A stretch of DNA of 64,000 bases from Lepisosteus oculatus (Eukaryota > Chordata > Actinopteri > Semionotiformes > Lepisosteidae), in NCBI RefSeq assembly GCF_040954835.1, contig NC_090697.1:18282001-18346000 (forward strand). Direction: 5' to 3'. Position numbers and translations under genes: made by a program. Below, piece after piece: positions 10,338 to 22,236 of the stretch. A model generated the notes under the pieces. The model was not told the DNA's origin and made no database searches. It was given only the letters and a program-made list of their open reading frames with translations. Every line of letters starts with the position of its first letter. Position 1 is the stretch's first letter.

Positions 10338-10731
10338 ATGTCAAGGTCATCATCCTTCCTCTAGAGGGCGCCATTACCCTTTTGGTATTGATTTTAGGCA
10401 TAGGCTTTCATCCCGACGTCCTGTCCCGTTATGTGTTTTATCTTCCGAGTTCCCCGTTCCCTGGATTTTAATTCTTTGTCTTGGATGGATCTCCCGGCTC
10501 TTGGATTGCGGACTGCGCCCTGACTACCTCTTTTGGACCTGTCTGGACTTGGTTGTCTTTGCGTTTCCCACCTGTGTGCACCGGATCACTACAGTCGCCG
10601 CACACTGTCAACCCGAATAAACCCTGCTGTACTTTCCCCTGATGTCCATCTCCATTCTCTTCCGGATTACACCATCACTCTTTGAGTCTTAATTGCACAC
10701 TCCACGGGAGACCGACCCGGCTGTCGTAACA
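10338..10731 (+). repeat. LTR-like dispersed repeat (TGTCAAGG...TAACA)
   Basis: It starts TGTCAAGGTC, carries CCTCTAGAGGGCGCC, GGCATAGGCTTTCATC, GTGCACCGGATCACT and CCGAATAAACC, and ends CGGCTGTCGTAACA. TG...CA ends and an AATAAA inside suggest a solo LTR, but I could not find a clean target duplication. It aligns in patches with 17238-17740. Confidence 0.45.
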
Positions 10732-11506
10732 CCGAGCAAGCTACTGTATACTTCACAACTGTAGTAAAGTAGAAACTGTAAATCTGTTGAATACTTATAA
10801 AAGTATCAATTTAGTGATTATAATATTTTTTCCAAATAGTTTTACGATACTAGGTGCAGTTCTTTAATCAGAAGTTAATTTCTCTTAAAATATTCATATT
10901 TTATGTTTAATTTGCATGGGTACTTTCATTGTTTCTATGGATGAATACTTCACTGCATAGGATGTCTCTTAAAACAGAAAATTCATAATTTAAGGGCTTT
11001 TGAGGTTAATACCATTTTTTAAAATCCTTACACATTCTGTATAACCACAACTTTGGCACCTCTTTTAGAAGCTCAGGTGATGGCTTCCAATTAAAACATA
11101 AATAAAATCACAGTGCTCCCATCATTAAACAGATGAACAAGTGGAAAAATTTAAGTAGATGAAAAAGTTTAAAATTCATGATAAAATGTTCTTTTCTTTC
11201 ATACATATCTTTATTTAACTTACAATTATAATTCAGAAACTGCATTTTGCAAAAATGAAACAGGACTCTTAGTAACAATACATAACTCCAGCTGCTTCAC
11301 AATGTGAGAATACTGAACAACTTTTAATTCTGCTTCCCATATCTAAAGTCAAAATTAACATATACAGACAGCTGTACATACATGTATCCCCATTAAGTTA
11401 TCAGAAATCAGGGATCGTCGTATCTTAATCATGTCTTTCAGCTAGACAGCAATTAATAAAATATTAAGAATAATATTTTGGAACATTTGTTTTAAAATTT
11501 GCACAC

Positions 11507-11512
11507 TTTATT
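11507..11512 (-). terminator. Polyadenylation signal of chemokine B
   Basis: The minus strand carries AATAAA about 75 bases after the TAG stop. A second AATAAA lies at 11210-11215. The nearer one would give a short 3' UTR. Confidence 0.35.
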
Positions 11513-11586
11513 TTTTAAAATTTTGGAAACCACACATGCTTTATACCTTAAATCTTATTTCAGAAAAATCTGAAATTGCAGTGATA

Positions 11587-13648
11587 CTATGAGTATTTTC
11601 TAAGAGACTCATCAATTTGTACTTTTGAAAGGTTATCAAGGATTTTAACATGTTTCTTGACCCAAGAACGTTTAGCTTCGACGCAAATTTCTAAACCAGC
11701 TCTTGTGATAAATCTGCAAATCAAAAACAACAACAACAATTAATAACATGTTTAGATACTGTATTTTCAGTATATTCTGTGGATCATTTTTTTATTAAGA
11801 GTTTTAGTCCATACAAAACATACACTACTGCAGACTTTTCATATATGAAAAAGATTTAGAATGTTTTTTTATCTAGACTCTACTGTGAAACATCTGTTTT
11901 AAAATTACTCAAAATGCTTCATCAGGTGACTATTTCTTCTCATAAATTAATATCAGTTTCAACGGCAATATGCTACAGAACTTTATAACTACTTTTCAGA
12001 AGTAATGTGCAAGCATGTGTACAGTAACTGCTATATACTGTAATTGTAACAAAATCACATATTTTATATAAATCATAAAATACTGTGTACAAGCTTCAGT
12101 AAAATATAGAAACTTGCAGATGAGTCTTTTACTAACTTTTTTAAGTATTGCAACATCCATCTACATTCTTTACTGCATGTGAGGCTGAGCTTGTTATTTT
12201 GATGCTTTTATCCAGCCCTCTCATACAACAAAGAAACAATCCTTGTTATGTAAAATTCTTTGATGCTTATGTAGTATTTCTAAACCTTAAAAGCATGAGC
12301 CAATTAATGTGATGCCTTATTACATCACGCACTTTGTAAGTAGTCTTGATCAGAAGACAAATCCTGATGTCCCGGACTACAATATACTTTCACGCCTTCA
12401 CATAAGCTTTCTTTCCTACCATGTGAGAGACACTTGCCAGTTTTATGGAGCTACAGAACAAGCACATTATATGGAATAATAGAATAATAAAAAGTTTTGG
12501 TTAATTACATTTAACCATAGTTTATTTGTGGTGATGAATTGGATTATCATGCTGAAATACCATTATTTATTCCATGATTAATCATGTTCACCTGATAGCA
12601 AGAGTCTCTAGAAAACTTACATGACAGCATTCACGAGGCACTCAGAGCTTGTGTACTTATAAGTGGCCAGAGCCTTAATGGGAAGCCTCTTCGGGTAGAA
12701 ATCAAAGCAACATAGACTCGGTCCATGGCTGTCTAAAACAAAACAAAACAATACTTCAGATTATTACAAGTACAGGATATTAATATATGACGTGTTTAAC
12801 ATACTGTAATACTAATGAAAAAGAACAAGGGTCACATGAATGAAAAATGCATTTCTATGAATATATGTAGGAGACTTGTAAGCATTTCTTTAAGTATCAT
12901 GAAAGAAATTAATCTTTACAATTTGAAAACAAATGTAAAAATAAATGACATTAATATTTAACAGAAATACTATTTAATTCCATATTTAAAGTTTAACAGC
13001 ATTTTATTTTGGTTGATGAGTTATTAGTGGAATTAATTTCAAGCCTGTAATTATATTGAACTCACATTTACAGCAAAACTTGTCACATGCAGAAGGAAGA
13101 CTTTTAAATGTTTTTTTTACTCACGCACCAGAAGCATGTGAAACAAACACGAAACGTGTTGTGTTTCTACTGTTCCAGAGTATAATGAAGCACATTTTTA
13201 TTTGTTAAAAAATTCTGTCACTGATGCTTTAAATAATTTTATTAAATTCAGCTGTGAACTTGATATGGAATAATTCAGTATAACAACTAGTTAGTTGCCT
13301 GTTTGGAATCTTTTATTGTGTACAAATATCAACTACTTTATTTGAGTCTAGATAGTAATTTACTAGTAAATAATATGTGTTGCAATTGCCTGCTACTGTA
13401 ACACTACTTTAAGTAAGTCTTTAAAATTCAGTCATAAGCTAGATATAAAATATTTAACTAATACTTAGTTGTTTTTGAATTTACCGTGCTATAAAATTGA
13501 AGTATGAACTACCTGTTTTCTTTGAGTTTCTTACACCTTCTAAATCATAACAATACTTGAAAGATGTAGAAAACTTACTCTCGCAGAATATCACTGAACA
13601 TAAGGCTCCAAGAAGAACAAGTTGGATGACCAAGACTGTGGATTTCAT
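11587..13648 (-). CDS. CC chemokine B (three exons, standard length)
   Basis: Secreted CC-type chemokine, the tandem paralogue of the gene at 3444-5576. Coding exons on the minus strand are 13648-13579 (70 nt), 12732-12621 (112 nt) and 11713-11587 (127 nt with the TAG stop), giving 102 aa, a normal chemokine length. Both donors are GTAAGT and acceptors are TTTTAG and TTGCAG; phases 1 and 2 match gene A. Residues 1-23 are a good signal peptide (MKSTVLVIQLVLLGALCSV). Cysteines are at 31, 32, 55 and 71, followed by WVKKHVKILDNL, the C-terminal helix, and a short basic end. A TATA box (13736-13742) and a kappaB-like site (13816-13825) lie upstream. An AATAAA signal at 11507-11512 lies about 75 bp after the stop. 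Family membership is clear from the cysteine spacing and splice phases; the orthology group and receptor are unknown. Confidence 0.9.
12656..12990 (-). other. Homogenised tract over exon 2, chemokine B side
   Basis: This is the partner of 4445-4783. A run of about 50 bp inside exon 2, coding for CCFDFYPKRLPIKALATYK, is identical in both genes, whereas the last 12 codons of the exon, and exons 1 and 3, differ freely. Confidence 0.65.
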
Positions 13649-13735
13649 CTTTCAAACTTCAGAACTGGTGCTGGGTTCAGACTGATCTTCTCACAGTTGA
13701 TTGATCGCCTATACTCCTGCTGGACCTTGTCCATG

Positions 13736-13742
13736 TTTTATA
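13736..13742 (-). promoter_or_regulatory. TATA box of chemokine B
   Basis: The minus strand reads CCTATAAAACATGG, a strong TATA box 88-94 bp upstream of the start codon. This predicts a 5' leader of about 60 bases with transcription towards lower coordinates. The context is right for an inducible chemokine gene. Confidence 0.65.
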
Positions 13743-13807
13743 GGATCTGGATGGCAAGAGGGGTCTTCCAATTTCAACTGGGCCCACACTTAACCACCCT
13801 GCCCACT

Positions 13808-14007
13808 TGCGCAGTGGAAAGCCCCACAGAAGCTATCACTAAGGTGGACAGAATTTACAGCAAAAACCTTTGGAAAGAAAGACAGGGGACATGGGCAGGA
13901 AATGATACCTTCACTCAGTCACTTCTGTGGTAAACGTAGATGCACCGTAGAAAACATACGCTGTGGGTGCCTACAACAGAAATAGCATTTTGTGGTTAAC
14001 TTTTTTT
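13808..14007 (-). promoter_or_regulatory. Conserved upstream block of chemokine B
   Basis: This roughly 200-bp block contains the kappaB-like site, GGAAAGAAAGACAGGGG, GGGCAGGAAATG and GGGTGCCTACAACAGAAATA. It is repeated upstream of gene A (5720-5850, left part lost) and as an orphan copy at 24921-25112. Retention in three copies marks it as the ancestral promoter-proximal region, although it could also simply be duplicated DNA. Confidence 0.55.
13816..13825 (-). promoter_or_regulatory. NF-kappaB-like site upstream of chemokine B
   Basis: The minus strand reads GGGGCTTTCC, a perfect match to the GGGRNWYYCC consensus, about 75 bp upstream of the TATA box. NF-kappaB control is common for inflammatory chemokines. 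That this site works is inference. Confidence 0.5.
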
Positions 14008-14009
14008 GC

Positions 14010-15130
14010 AAACTGTGGAAATCTAATTTTCATATTATGCTGATCAGAAAAAATGTGATTCAATTACGTCTGATATTTCAGGGCTCCGAAAATATCTTCC
14101 AGTGGTAACATTTTATGGTGGAAGCATGAATGTCAAGAATTTTGTCTTGTCATCAGATATTAGCACACTATATTAAACATACAGGAATATTGGTAATAGT
14201 TCAGAATGTTGACATTTAAGCATCCTACTGTACACTAACACTATATCTTTTTAAGTTTTAACTAGGTATTGTGTTGAACCTACAATGACTTAGCAGCAAC
14301 ACAAATATAATTATGAAAATGATCGCACTTCTTATTTACCTTCATTGGAATTTTGACTTACATGTACTTGAATTTGCATGTTCTCCCTGAGTTAGTGAAG
14401 TTTTTCTTCTTGTGTCCCAGGTGCATCCTCCCCAGTGAATACTAATTGGTTGATTGGCTATGCTAAATTGCCTAATTCATGATGAACAGGAAGCGTTCCC
14501 CATCTTCACCAGTTGATGTACAGTATCTCTTCTGCTATACTGATCCCCATGTTGTAGTCAGGTTCAGAAGAAAATGCAACAGTTCATATTTTAATGCTCA
14601 CTGGATAGAGTATTTTACAGTACATGATCTGGCAGAATTAACTCTGATATTTATAGGAACAATTTGCTTTTGCACGTACAGCATAAAGGTTTCTGTTATT
14701 ATTGGGCTGCACTTCACCTTGGAGTATGAGAATGACTCAAAACATACAGTGAATGAAATAAAAAAAAGAGAAAAAAAGTGGAAAATATAAGTGTGCCTAA
14801 GTTAATCTAAAACTAAAGGTAAAAACTGAAGTCAGAACACCTCCTAGGGTTCATATATGCATACAGCAATTTCTACAAAGGTGTACAACATAATACTGAC
14901 TAAATCCAATTAAGGCAACTTTTAAATTAAACTAAGCTATTTTTTCTAAAGAAAAAAAAACATTTTGTTGTTTTATCAAAAGCAACTGTTCTGGTAGTAT
15001 GGTGTTTGGTAGAGTAAAGTATTCACAGAATAAGAACCTGAACTCTGTGTAAAAAACGTACAAAAGCTTCCAAATTTACAAATTAAAGAAAAAAAAGAAG
15101 CAAGGAGAAAAGTGGAAGTGAGTAGAAAAA
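14010..15130. other. No recognised gene
   Basis: AT-rich DNA upstream of chemokine B. The open frame at 14479-14790 has no recognisable domain and I take it as chance. Confidence 0.45.
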
Positions 15131-15139
15131 AAACCATTG

Positions 15140-17235
15140 GTCATGTTGATTCCAGCCTCATGCAGAACCCCTGGTGCTACTGTACCTGTGTCTCTGCCTT
15201 TCAGGTCTTCTGTCATAACGTTCCCCACATTCCATCTTCTCTCCAGGTTTCTTTACTTTGTGTTCCATCACATATTACTGGGTAATTTTGTACCCAGTTG
15301 TCAAGTATTCCCCTCTTCTTTCTTCATCCCCATCTCTAGATGTGCATTTAATTCCCCCTTGTTCTGTTGTTCTGTTGAAAACCAAAGCCTTCTTCTAGAG
15401 TCTCAGTCGGAGTCTCAGGCCTCAGCTCTACCCCCTTGCTCTTTCAGTTTAAAACCAATAGCTTTTTACTTGCAGCCCTGGTTTCTTCTTTGGAACACTG
15501 TTATTTCTGATGCTGCTTCCTTGTCTCTAGAATTGTTCAGTGTGCAAACCACAGCTCAACCAGGTATCTTACGACCCTTTCTCTCTTTTCTGTCCTCTGG
15601 TGACCAAAATGACTTGTTAACAAATTCCAGTTACCCCTCATTTTCTCAAAACCCTCATGATCTGATCTATCAATGCTTTTAGGCATTGACCTAATAGACC
15701 TGATCGAATAGAGATCTATCTCCTCTATCTTCCTCAACAGCTAATCTAATTCCTGCTGTCCCTTCTACCTGCCATTCTACTTCTGTCCCAGAGCCCCAGC
15801 TCATCTCCAACCTGTTATATGTCTTCAGCTCCACTCTTCTGGCCCCTGTGGCTCCTGATGTCACCTTCTTAGTCCCAGGTCTGTCCTGTTTTCTACCACC
15901 GGCTAAGTGTGCATCCTACATTTTCTGTTCCCCTCCTAATGCCCAACACAGAGCAGTGATTGTGTCCATTTCCTAGACTTCTAGAATTTTACTATTACTA
16001 AACTTGTATTTTATTGCTTTAAACCATTGTACTATACTGTAAGTACCATGGACAGTAGCATGATTATTCCAATTCCTCCTGGGGAGCCTTGAGCACTGAA
16101 CCTTACTACTGCATTTTGTTGGTGTCAAAGCCCTTACCTACAGCATATGTTCCTCTATCCTATACTTCATCCTCTTCACTGCTGCTTTCTCCAGGATTGA
16201 CCCACCCCACCCCACCCCATTCCTCTCTGGCCATCCTCCCCAAATTTAGTGCTTGCTCTTGCAAAACAACTTGACATTCAGCTCTTTGTGGCTTTTCCCA
16301 TTTTCCCAGTGCAATTCCAAGAAAAAACCCTTTTGCTCCACTTCAATGGAAAGCAACCCACTTACTGGGGAGACAGTGATGTTCCTCTTTTTCTCTTGCC
16401 TCGTTCTGAAGATTGCATGCTGCCTTATCTTTCATGCTCATCCATTGTCTCCTTCCTTCATGCTCTTTCACCCCTTTTGATTCCCTGCTGTTCCCCCATC
16501 CTCTCTTCAACTCTTCAGCACTGGCCGTGCTACCCATTGAACCCTTGAGCCACAGCAATTGTTTTCTGTGTTATTGTCTCTTTTCATTTCCCCACAACAT
16601 CTCCTCTTCCCCTTTCTGTGCTTCCAATACTTGCTTTCTCACCCCCTTCTGGTCCAGTCATGCGTTATGATACTCTATTTATTCTCTTGCTGCATCCAGC
16701 TCCAGGACTGTGGTACTTGATCTTTCAGATGTCCCAGGGAGCAGTGGCAGTTGGTCCCCTTCCATTCCCTTCCTTCCCTATTGGCATCCTACCTGGTACC
16801 CTGTTGGACCCTTGTCCACTTTTCATCAGTATCAGGTAAGCCTACCCATCACACATTCAGACCCAGCAATTTGTCCTGCCCTTCTCTGTCTCTCTAACCT
16901 CGCATCCTTTCTGTCCCTTCCTTGATGTCAGGTATCCTACCCACCGTGTCCCAGATCTTGTGTTCTCATGTCTTCCCCTTTTCTGCTGCTGTCCCACCTG
17001 ACAATGGTTTCAGCCTACACCTTACTTACCCTTTGCAGCTCAGCACACAGCCTGCCTACAGCAGTGGAGCTATAGCTTCCAGTACAGAGTACTAAATTCT
17101 GACTTTTATTATCGTCCATTGGCTGGCTTAGCCCCTATTACATGCATTATTTGTAATTCCTGACCTCACTGTTCCCTCATCTTCAATTATTTCAATTTTT
17201 CTGCTTCATTGCCATCAATCTTCCGTGATTGTTCC
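15140..17235 (+). other. Pyrimidine-rich, strand-asymmetric stretch
   Basis: For about 2.1 kb the plus strand is dominated by C and T (phrases such as CTTCCCCTTT, CCACCCCACCCCACCCC), which opens long plus-strand frames rich in Ser, Pro, Leu and Phe. There is no domain, splice pattern or internal repeat period that I can see. It may be the non-coding interior of an LTR-type element, since an LTR-like repeat follows directly. Confidence 0.4.
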
Positions 17236-17237
17236 TG

Positions 17238-17740
17238 TCATGATTGTCAGCCCTCCTCTAGAGGGCGCTGCTACCTTTTTCATTGTGTTCCCCACCCTTA
17301 TTTGTCCCAGCTGTTTCCTATCCCCGTTTCCTTATTTGTTGGCTCAGGAGTAGCCCGAGGGCATAGGCTTTATCACGGCGTCCTGACCTCTGAGTCCGAG
17401 GCTTGGAGCACCTTGCCCCGTTTTGATTTTAACCCTTCGTGTTCCTGGTCCCAGTTCCCTGTTCCTGTTTTTAATCGTCTGCATCTCTGATGGACCTCCT
17501 GGCTTCTGGATTTTGGACTGCATCTTACTAACCCCTTGGACTTTCTTTCTGGACTCGTTCTCCTGCACTCCTCCCATGCACCGGATCATTGTTTTCACCA
17601 CTCCGCTGTCCGTTATCCCATCCATTCCTCACCGTGTCTTCCCTGATGTCCTTCTCCAGTCACTTCCAGATTATACCATCCTGCATAGGGTCTTCTACAA
17701 CAGATTTCACTGGAGATCGGTTTGGCCGCTCTGATAGCTC
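17238..17740 (+). repeat. LTR-like dispersed repeat, related to 10338-10731
   Basis: Begins TGTCATGATTGTC and shares CCTCTAGAGGGCGCT, GGCATAGGCTTTATCACGGC, TGCACCGGATCA, GATGTCC..CTCCA and a GGAGATCGG..GGCCG end with the copy at 10338-10731. It may be one LTR of an element that includes the preceding pyrimidine-rich stretch; no second LTR at its left is visible. Confidence 0.4.
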
Positions 17741-17939
17741 CTCACTCCTTTTCTCTCTGACCATCATTCCTCTCTTAGGTCATAGAATGATCAATTCATC
17801 ATCTTCTTGGAGGGTCATTAAGACCCAATCAACCTTCATTCCATCAGAGGCAGAAGGTCCTTGTCGCCTCCTCCTCATATGCACCTCTTATAGAGACACA
17901 CAAGCTCGTTCCATGTGCCTATGGTGCCCTTGAGTGCTT

Positions 17940-18413
17940 CTTATGCTCATTTGAAGAAGGAATTCACTTGAACTGCCGGCACCAGTGTTCCCAGACACTG
18001 ATAATACAACCGTGTCTGTCTCAGAGGCTGAAGTCAGGGCAACTTTTAGAAGGGTGAACATACGGAAGGCAACCGGCCCAAAAGGCATACCTGGATGGGT
18101 CCTTAAGTCCCGTCAGACCAATTGCCCGTGGTTTTTACTTACATTTCTAATTTTTCACTCCGTTCCCATGTGTTTTATTTCATTGCCGGAGAAAAATACT
18201 GCAACATTTTTTAATGATTACAGACCAGTAGCGCTCACATCTACCGTAATGAAATGCTTTGAAAGGCTGGTCATTAACATATGGTATATTAACACAATGG
18301 TACCTGAGTGCTTATACCTCCTGCAGTTTGCATACCGGCATAACAGGTCCACTGAGGACACTATTTCTCTGGCTAATTATGATAAGTGTTCACACTCAAA
18401 TTATTTGAATTAG
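17940..18413 (+). pseudogene. L2-clade LINE reverse transcriptase fragment
   Basis: The frame 17985-18413 carries RKATGPKGIPGWVLK, NDYRPVALTSTVMKCFERLV and LQFAYRHNRSTEDTI, the N-terminal palm motifs of L2-like reverse transcriptases in the usual order. The YADD catalytic region would follow, but the element stops before it, replaced by a SINE. Several substitutions and a shortened spacer point to an old copy. Confidence 0.75.
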
Positions 18414-18565
18414 TGGTTAGGGCTCTAGAGCAGATGGTTCTGGGTTCAAATCCCAGGTAGGACTCTATTATTGTACACCTGGGCAAGGTACTTACAATCA
18501 AATTGTTCCAAATGTATTCTGCTGTATAAATGATTTGAAGGTCATTATTGTAAAATAAATATTTT
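18405..18565 (+). mobile_element. tRNA-headed SINE, family 3
   Basis: TAGTGGTTAGGGCTCTAGAG is A-box-like and GGTTCTGGGTTCAAATCCCA contains a good B box. It is followed by TGTACACCTGGGCAAGGTAC and a TGTATAAATGATTTGAA tail region. This is typical of a widespread fish SINE. It abuts the truncated L2 fragment. Confidence 0.6.
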
Positions 18566-18754
18566 ATACATCATCCAGACAATCTGAGAAAACAACAAAA
18601 ATGCAAATACATTTTTAGGATATATAATCGAATGTATAGATTTTAAGTGATGTTATGTTCAAATTGTATAATGTACCAGTATGGTGAGAGTTACCTGATC
18701 CAAGAATACAGAAACCTCAAAGGCTTTTTATTCCTAGCATAAAGTCACACTAGT

Positions 18755-19005
18755 GAACATCTCCAGCATTAACAGGGAAAAAACAACCAGAGGCCACAAG
18801 TGTAAGCTAAGTGGAAATGCATTTAAAATTCAAAACAAGCAGCATTTCTTTACACAAGGTGTTGTGATAGTATAGCTAGTGTATCTAGCCATGTTGTTGA
18901 AACTAACACTCTGACTTCTTTCACGAAGCAGCTGAATGACATATACAGATACACAATAAATTAGCTACTAACTTGTAGTGACTAACTGCTACAGGACATC
19001 TACTG
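18755..19005 (+). repeat. LINE 3' terminal fragment, copy 1
   Basis: Contains AGCATTTCTTTACACAAGGT, GTTGTGATAGTATAG and CCATGTTGTTGAAACT..ACTCTGACTTCTTTC..GAAGCAGCTGAATGA, a fish CR1/L2-like LINE C-terminus plus UTR. Related fragments are at 26810-26945 and 44598-44745. Confidence 0.5.
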
Positions 19006-19009
19006 TAGC

Positions 19010-21475
19010 TGTTCTGATAATAGAATTCCATGCTGATAAAACCACCTGCCCAGCCAAAGTGATCCTTTCCTGATGAGACTTTGCTCTTCTGATTCTAATT
19101 TCCTTCAATTCTGTCTGTACTGCACTTCATGACTCTTAGATATTGTGCCCATTTTCTTTTAAACATATAATTAGTCATATGGGATGTCATTTACCCTCAT
19201 CACACTTTCAAACAATATAATGTTTTTTATTTTATGAAGGAAATGCTTGGAGACTGTTTTTTTAAAGACCCTTGGGAAATTCCTAGCATAAAAAGCACTT
19301 CAGTTACTGTCAAAGGACAGATTGGCTATTATTCTTAATTATCAAATTTCACAATGGAATTTCAACTATATAACTGGTCCACAATTAGAACTTTTACATT
19401 TTACCCCAATTAAATTATTCTAATTAAGGTAAAATAAATGAAAAAGTGAACCCACGGTAATAAAACTACTTAGCTGTGACCTTTCAGGAGCTTTTTTTGA
19501 CTCAGACACATTCAGTCATAGTCTCACAGTTAGTAACTGCAGTACTCCTCAGCCAAGCACAGACATCAAGTGTTTCTACCTGTGGTCTCTCTTATACTGC
19601 ATTCACACATCATCAGTAGTGTTGTGTCATACAAATGACAAAGTTCAGGTGTCTGTGAAGCAGATGTCTCTTTATTTCATATGCATATGGAAGTCTGGCT
19701 TGCAACCACCAGACTTAGAAATAAGTAGCTGAAGATGGTCCTTTATACCTTAAAACAAAACCAGTTACTATGACACATCCTAAACAAATGATAAGACAGC
19801 AACACATGCCAATTAATTATATCTAGTTGCAGACTAGACAACAGTTAGTTCTTTTCATGTTCTGGGCATACAGCCAGCATACCAAATACATGCCCTTTAT
19901 CTTACTGACCAAGGCCAGGCAGCATCTTTATATATTTGGGCGCATAGCTAACTTCAAGACACTAGACTGCATAGTTTGCAAAAATACAAAAACAAGAAAT
20001 GATATTATTATCTCACTTCCCAGGTGTCTCTCTTATCTCTTCAGTAGGAAAAGATGAACCTACCTCTATCTCAGGACAGTCAAAATCACAATGCTGTGAT
20101 TCCTCAGAATTTATTGGAAAACTAATAAATTCATTTCTTATGGGACATAAGAAATGGGGCATTATCATTCCATTCCACATTATATTCTTGTTTAAAGGAG
20201 TTACTGTGAAATAGTGAACCTTTTTTTACAGGTATGTGACTGTTCACAAATTATAATGACAATTTGCATTAATATAAATGCTAGGTATCAATATTTAGAT
20301 AAAAGAATAAATCCAGGCATTACATTTCTCAGGAATTAAATATTAGTCTGAGGAGCTATTGAAACAGATTTAGTTTTATATTGTAATATTTCACATTTGG
20401 CTTAATCTGCTTTACAAAGTCAGGTTAAAATATAATCTAAATGTAGAGTACAAGTGAAAAGTATAATCTTTAAGTAAAACAATACTGAAATAAACACAAA
20501 ATGTGAATTGTGTGTGCGAAAGTAAAATACTGCACACATGGCAAAATTCAAAACATAGATAAGGATCTCAGAGCAATAGCCAGGCCTACTATGAGTTTGA
20601 TCTACCACCTGTCTGCCTACACAATATACAGTACATGCATCCATGAAATAATCATTTAAAGCAGTGCTCTACCTCTGACCTTCTCAGGGGACAAGAAGTT
20701 ATAAGAAGGATTTAAAAAAAGAAACACCATATTAATCTTAAACCACCATGAAAGCCTACGCCCACATGAAACACTTTGTATTGCCATGTGTCTTTCCGTG
20801 ATGGTTTGGCAATAGTTTGATTTATTTTTTACTGTTAAAAGCAACATGTTTAAATAGTTACATGATTGTAAATGATGCATTGGATTTCATTTCCAATATG
20901 AGGAATACTGGAAATAAACAGATAGTATTATACAGAAAAGTAGTAAATTATTTTTAGTTAAAGGTTACTGAATTAAAGGATACCTATCCCTCAGTCAGAC
21001 ACTAATTGCATTACCTTGTCTTTACAGAGACGTGCTGCTGTATTCAACATCTTCTTTAGAAAAAACTATTCAAACAAAAGTTTACATCTTTTGAAATTCT
21101 TTTAATCTATATTACACAGGCTAGATTAGTTTGATAATGGTTTCAAGCAAATAAAGATTACCAGCACACTTTTACATATACTGTAGCTTTCTGCCGAAGA
21201 TATTGTTGTGGCTGGGGCCAGGCAGATGAATTTGAGCAATGTGGATAAGCTTTGTAGTTCCTAGCAAAGTTACTTTTATTTGACACAGTTGCTATTTTTT
21301 TGCTGTATTTACATAGCTGCTGTGCCCAGGACTAATTAATTTCACTTTGAATAATTAAATTTAAATTCAATCAGTTTTATTGACATGAGTAATGAATTAC
21401 ACTGTTGACAAAACAGAAACAACTGACAGAACATTTACATACTTTTGCAGCACAGAGATATTATTGAACATTTAC
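19010..21475. other. No recognised gene
   Basis: About 2.5 kb of AT-rich DNA with only short frames, no splice-consistent exons of a known family and no clear repeat boundaries. Confidence 0.45.
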
Positions 21476-21479
21476 AGAC

Positions 21480-21990
21480 ATTACATAAAATGTTACTGTT
21501 TGACCTGCTCACTCTCTGTTCTTCACACTGTGACAGGAGATCACACACTGGGCTGCAAGCTCTATTGCGTTTCCTCTACACTATGCCAGAAGGATTGGAA
21601 GCTGTTTTGTTTCGGGCAGATGTGGGAATTCTAACATTAGACTTATTTTAAGGAAGAATGCTTGTCTAATCCCAAAGTATTTGTCGCAATGCATTATAAA
21701 GTACATCTCTGTCTCTGCTTTTCTCTGCTAGCAGTGGCAGAACAACCAGTCTTCCCTGATCAGCCAAGCCTGCCTGAGTTTCTATGGCCAGGCTGTGGTC
21801 ACGGGACCTGTACTTCATCAGTGTATGTTTCTCTTTGCCATTTCTTACTCGGTGTGGATTGTCTTTTCAGCGTACTACAGCATACCAGTTGGTGTTGTGT
21901 CTGTGAGCCTGTGTCCTAGTGGATGAGGTAGTATTGTTTCTTTTGTACTGTGATTTTGATTTAAGTAATGAAATCAACCACATTAAATCA
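21480..21990 (-). pseudogene. LINE C-terminal fragment, same family as 35080-36352
   Basis: On the minus strand, TCCCGTGACCACAGCCTGGC, CATAGAAACTCAGGCAG, CTGCCACTGCTAGCAGAG, GCAGAGACAGAGATG and TGTGATCTCCTGTCACAG match the C-terminal region of the LINE at 35080-36352 in order. It is degenerate and lacks the reverse transcriptase. Confidence 0.65.
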
Positions 21991-22236
21991 TAACTATCAA
22001 ATACTGAGGTTGTATATCAACTAAGCCTCCATAAGAATGAACCATAGCATTAATAAAGGAAAAGACATAAAGACAAAAAGGCAAGAACAGGGGGAAAGAA
22101 GAACAGGCATCATCATCACAACATCATTAGAAGCCTGTGGTATGAGAAGTGTCTCCTTCCTCAGACTTGAAATCACATTTTGTCTAGAAAATTTGAATGC
22201 TGAAAGAATTACTGGACTCTGAGCTTTATTATATGT

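Noticed and set aside
15137..15682. 181-codon plus-strand open frame
   Set aside because: Low-complexity Ser/Pro/Phe/Leu composition caused by the pyrimidine-rich strand; no domain, and several overlapping frames of the same kind nearby.
18405..18480. Functional tRNA gene (also at 9361 and 49750)
   Set aside because: A- and B-box-like motifs are present but no cloverleaf with an acceptor stem can be drawn, and each continues into a SINE body.
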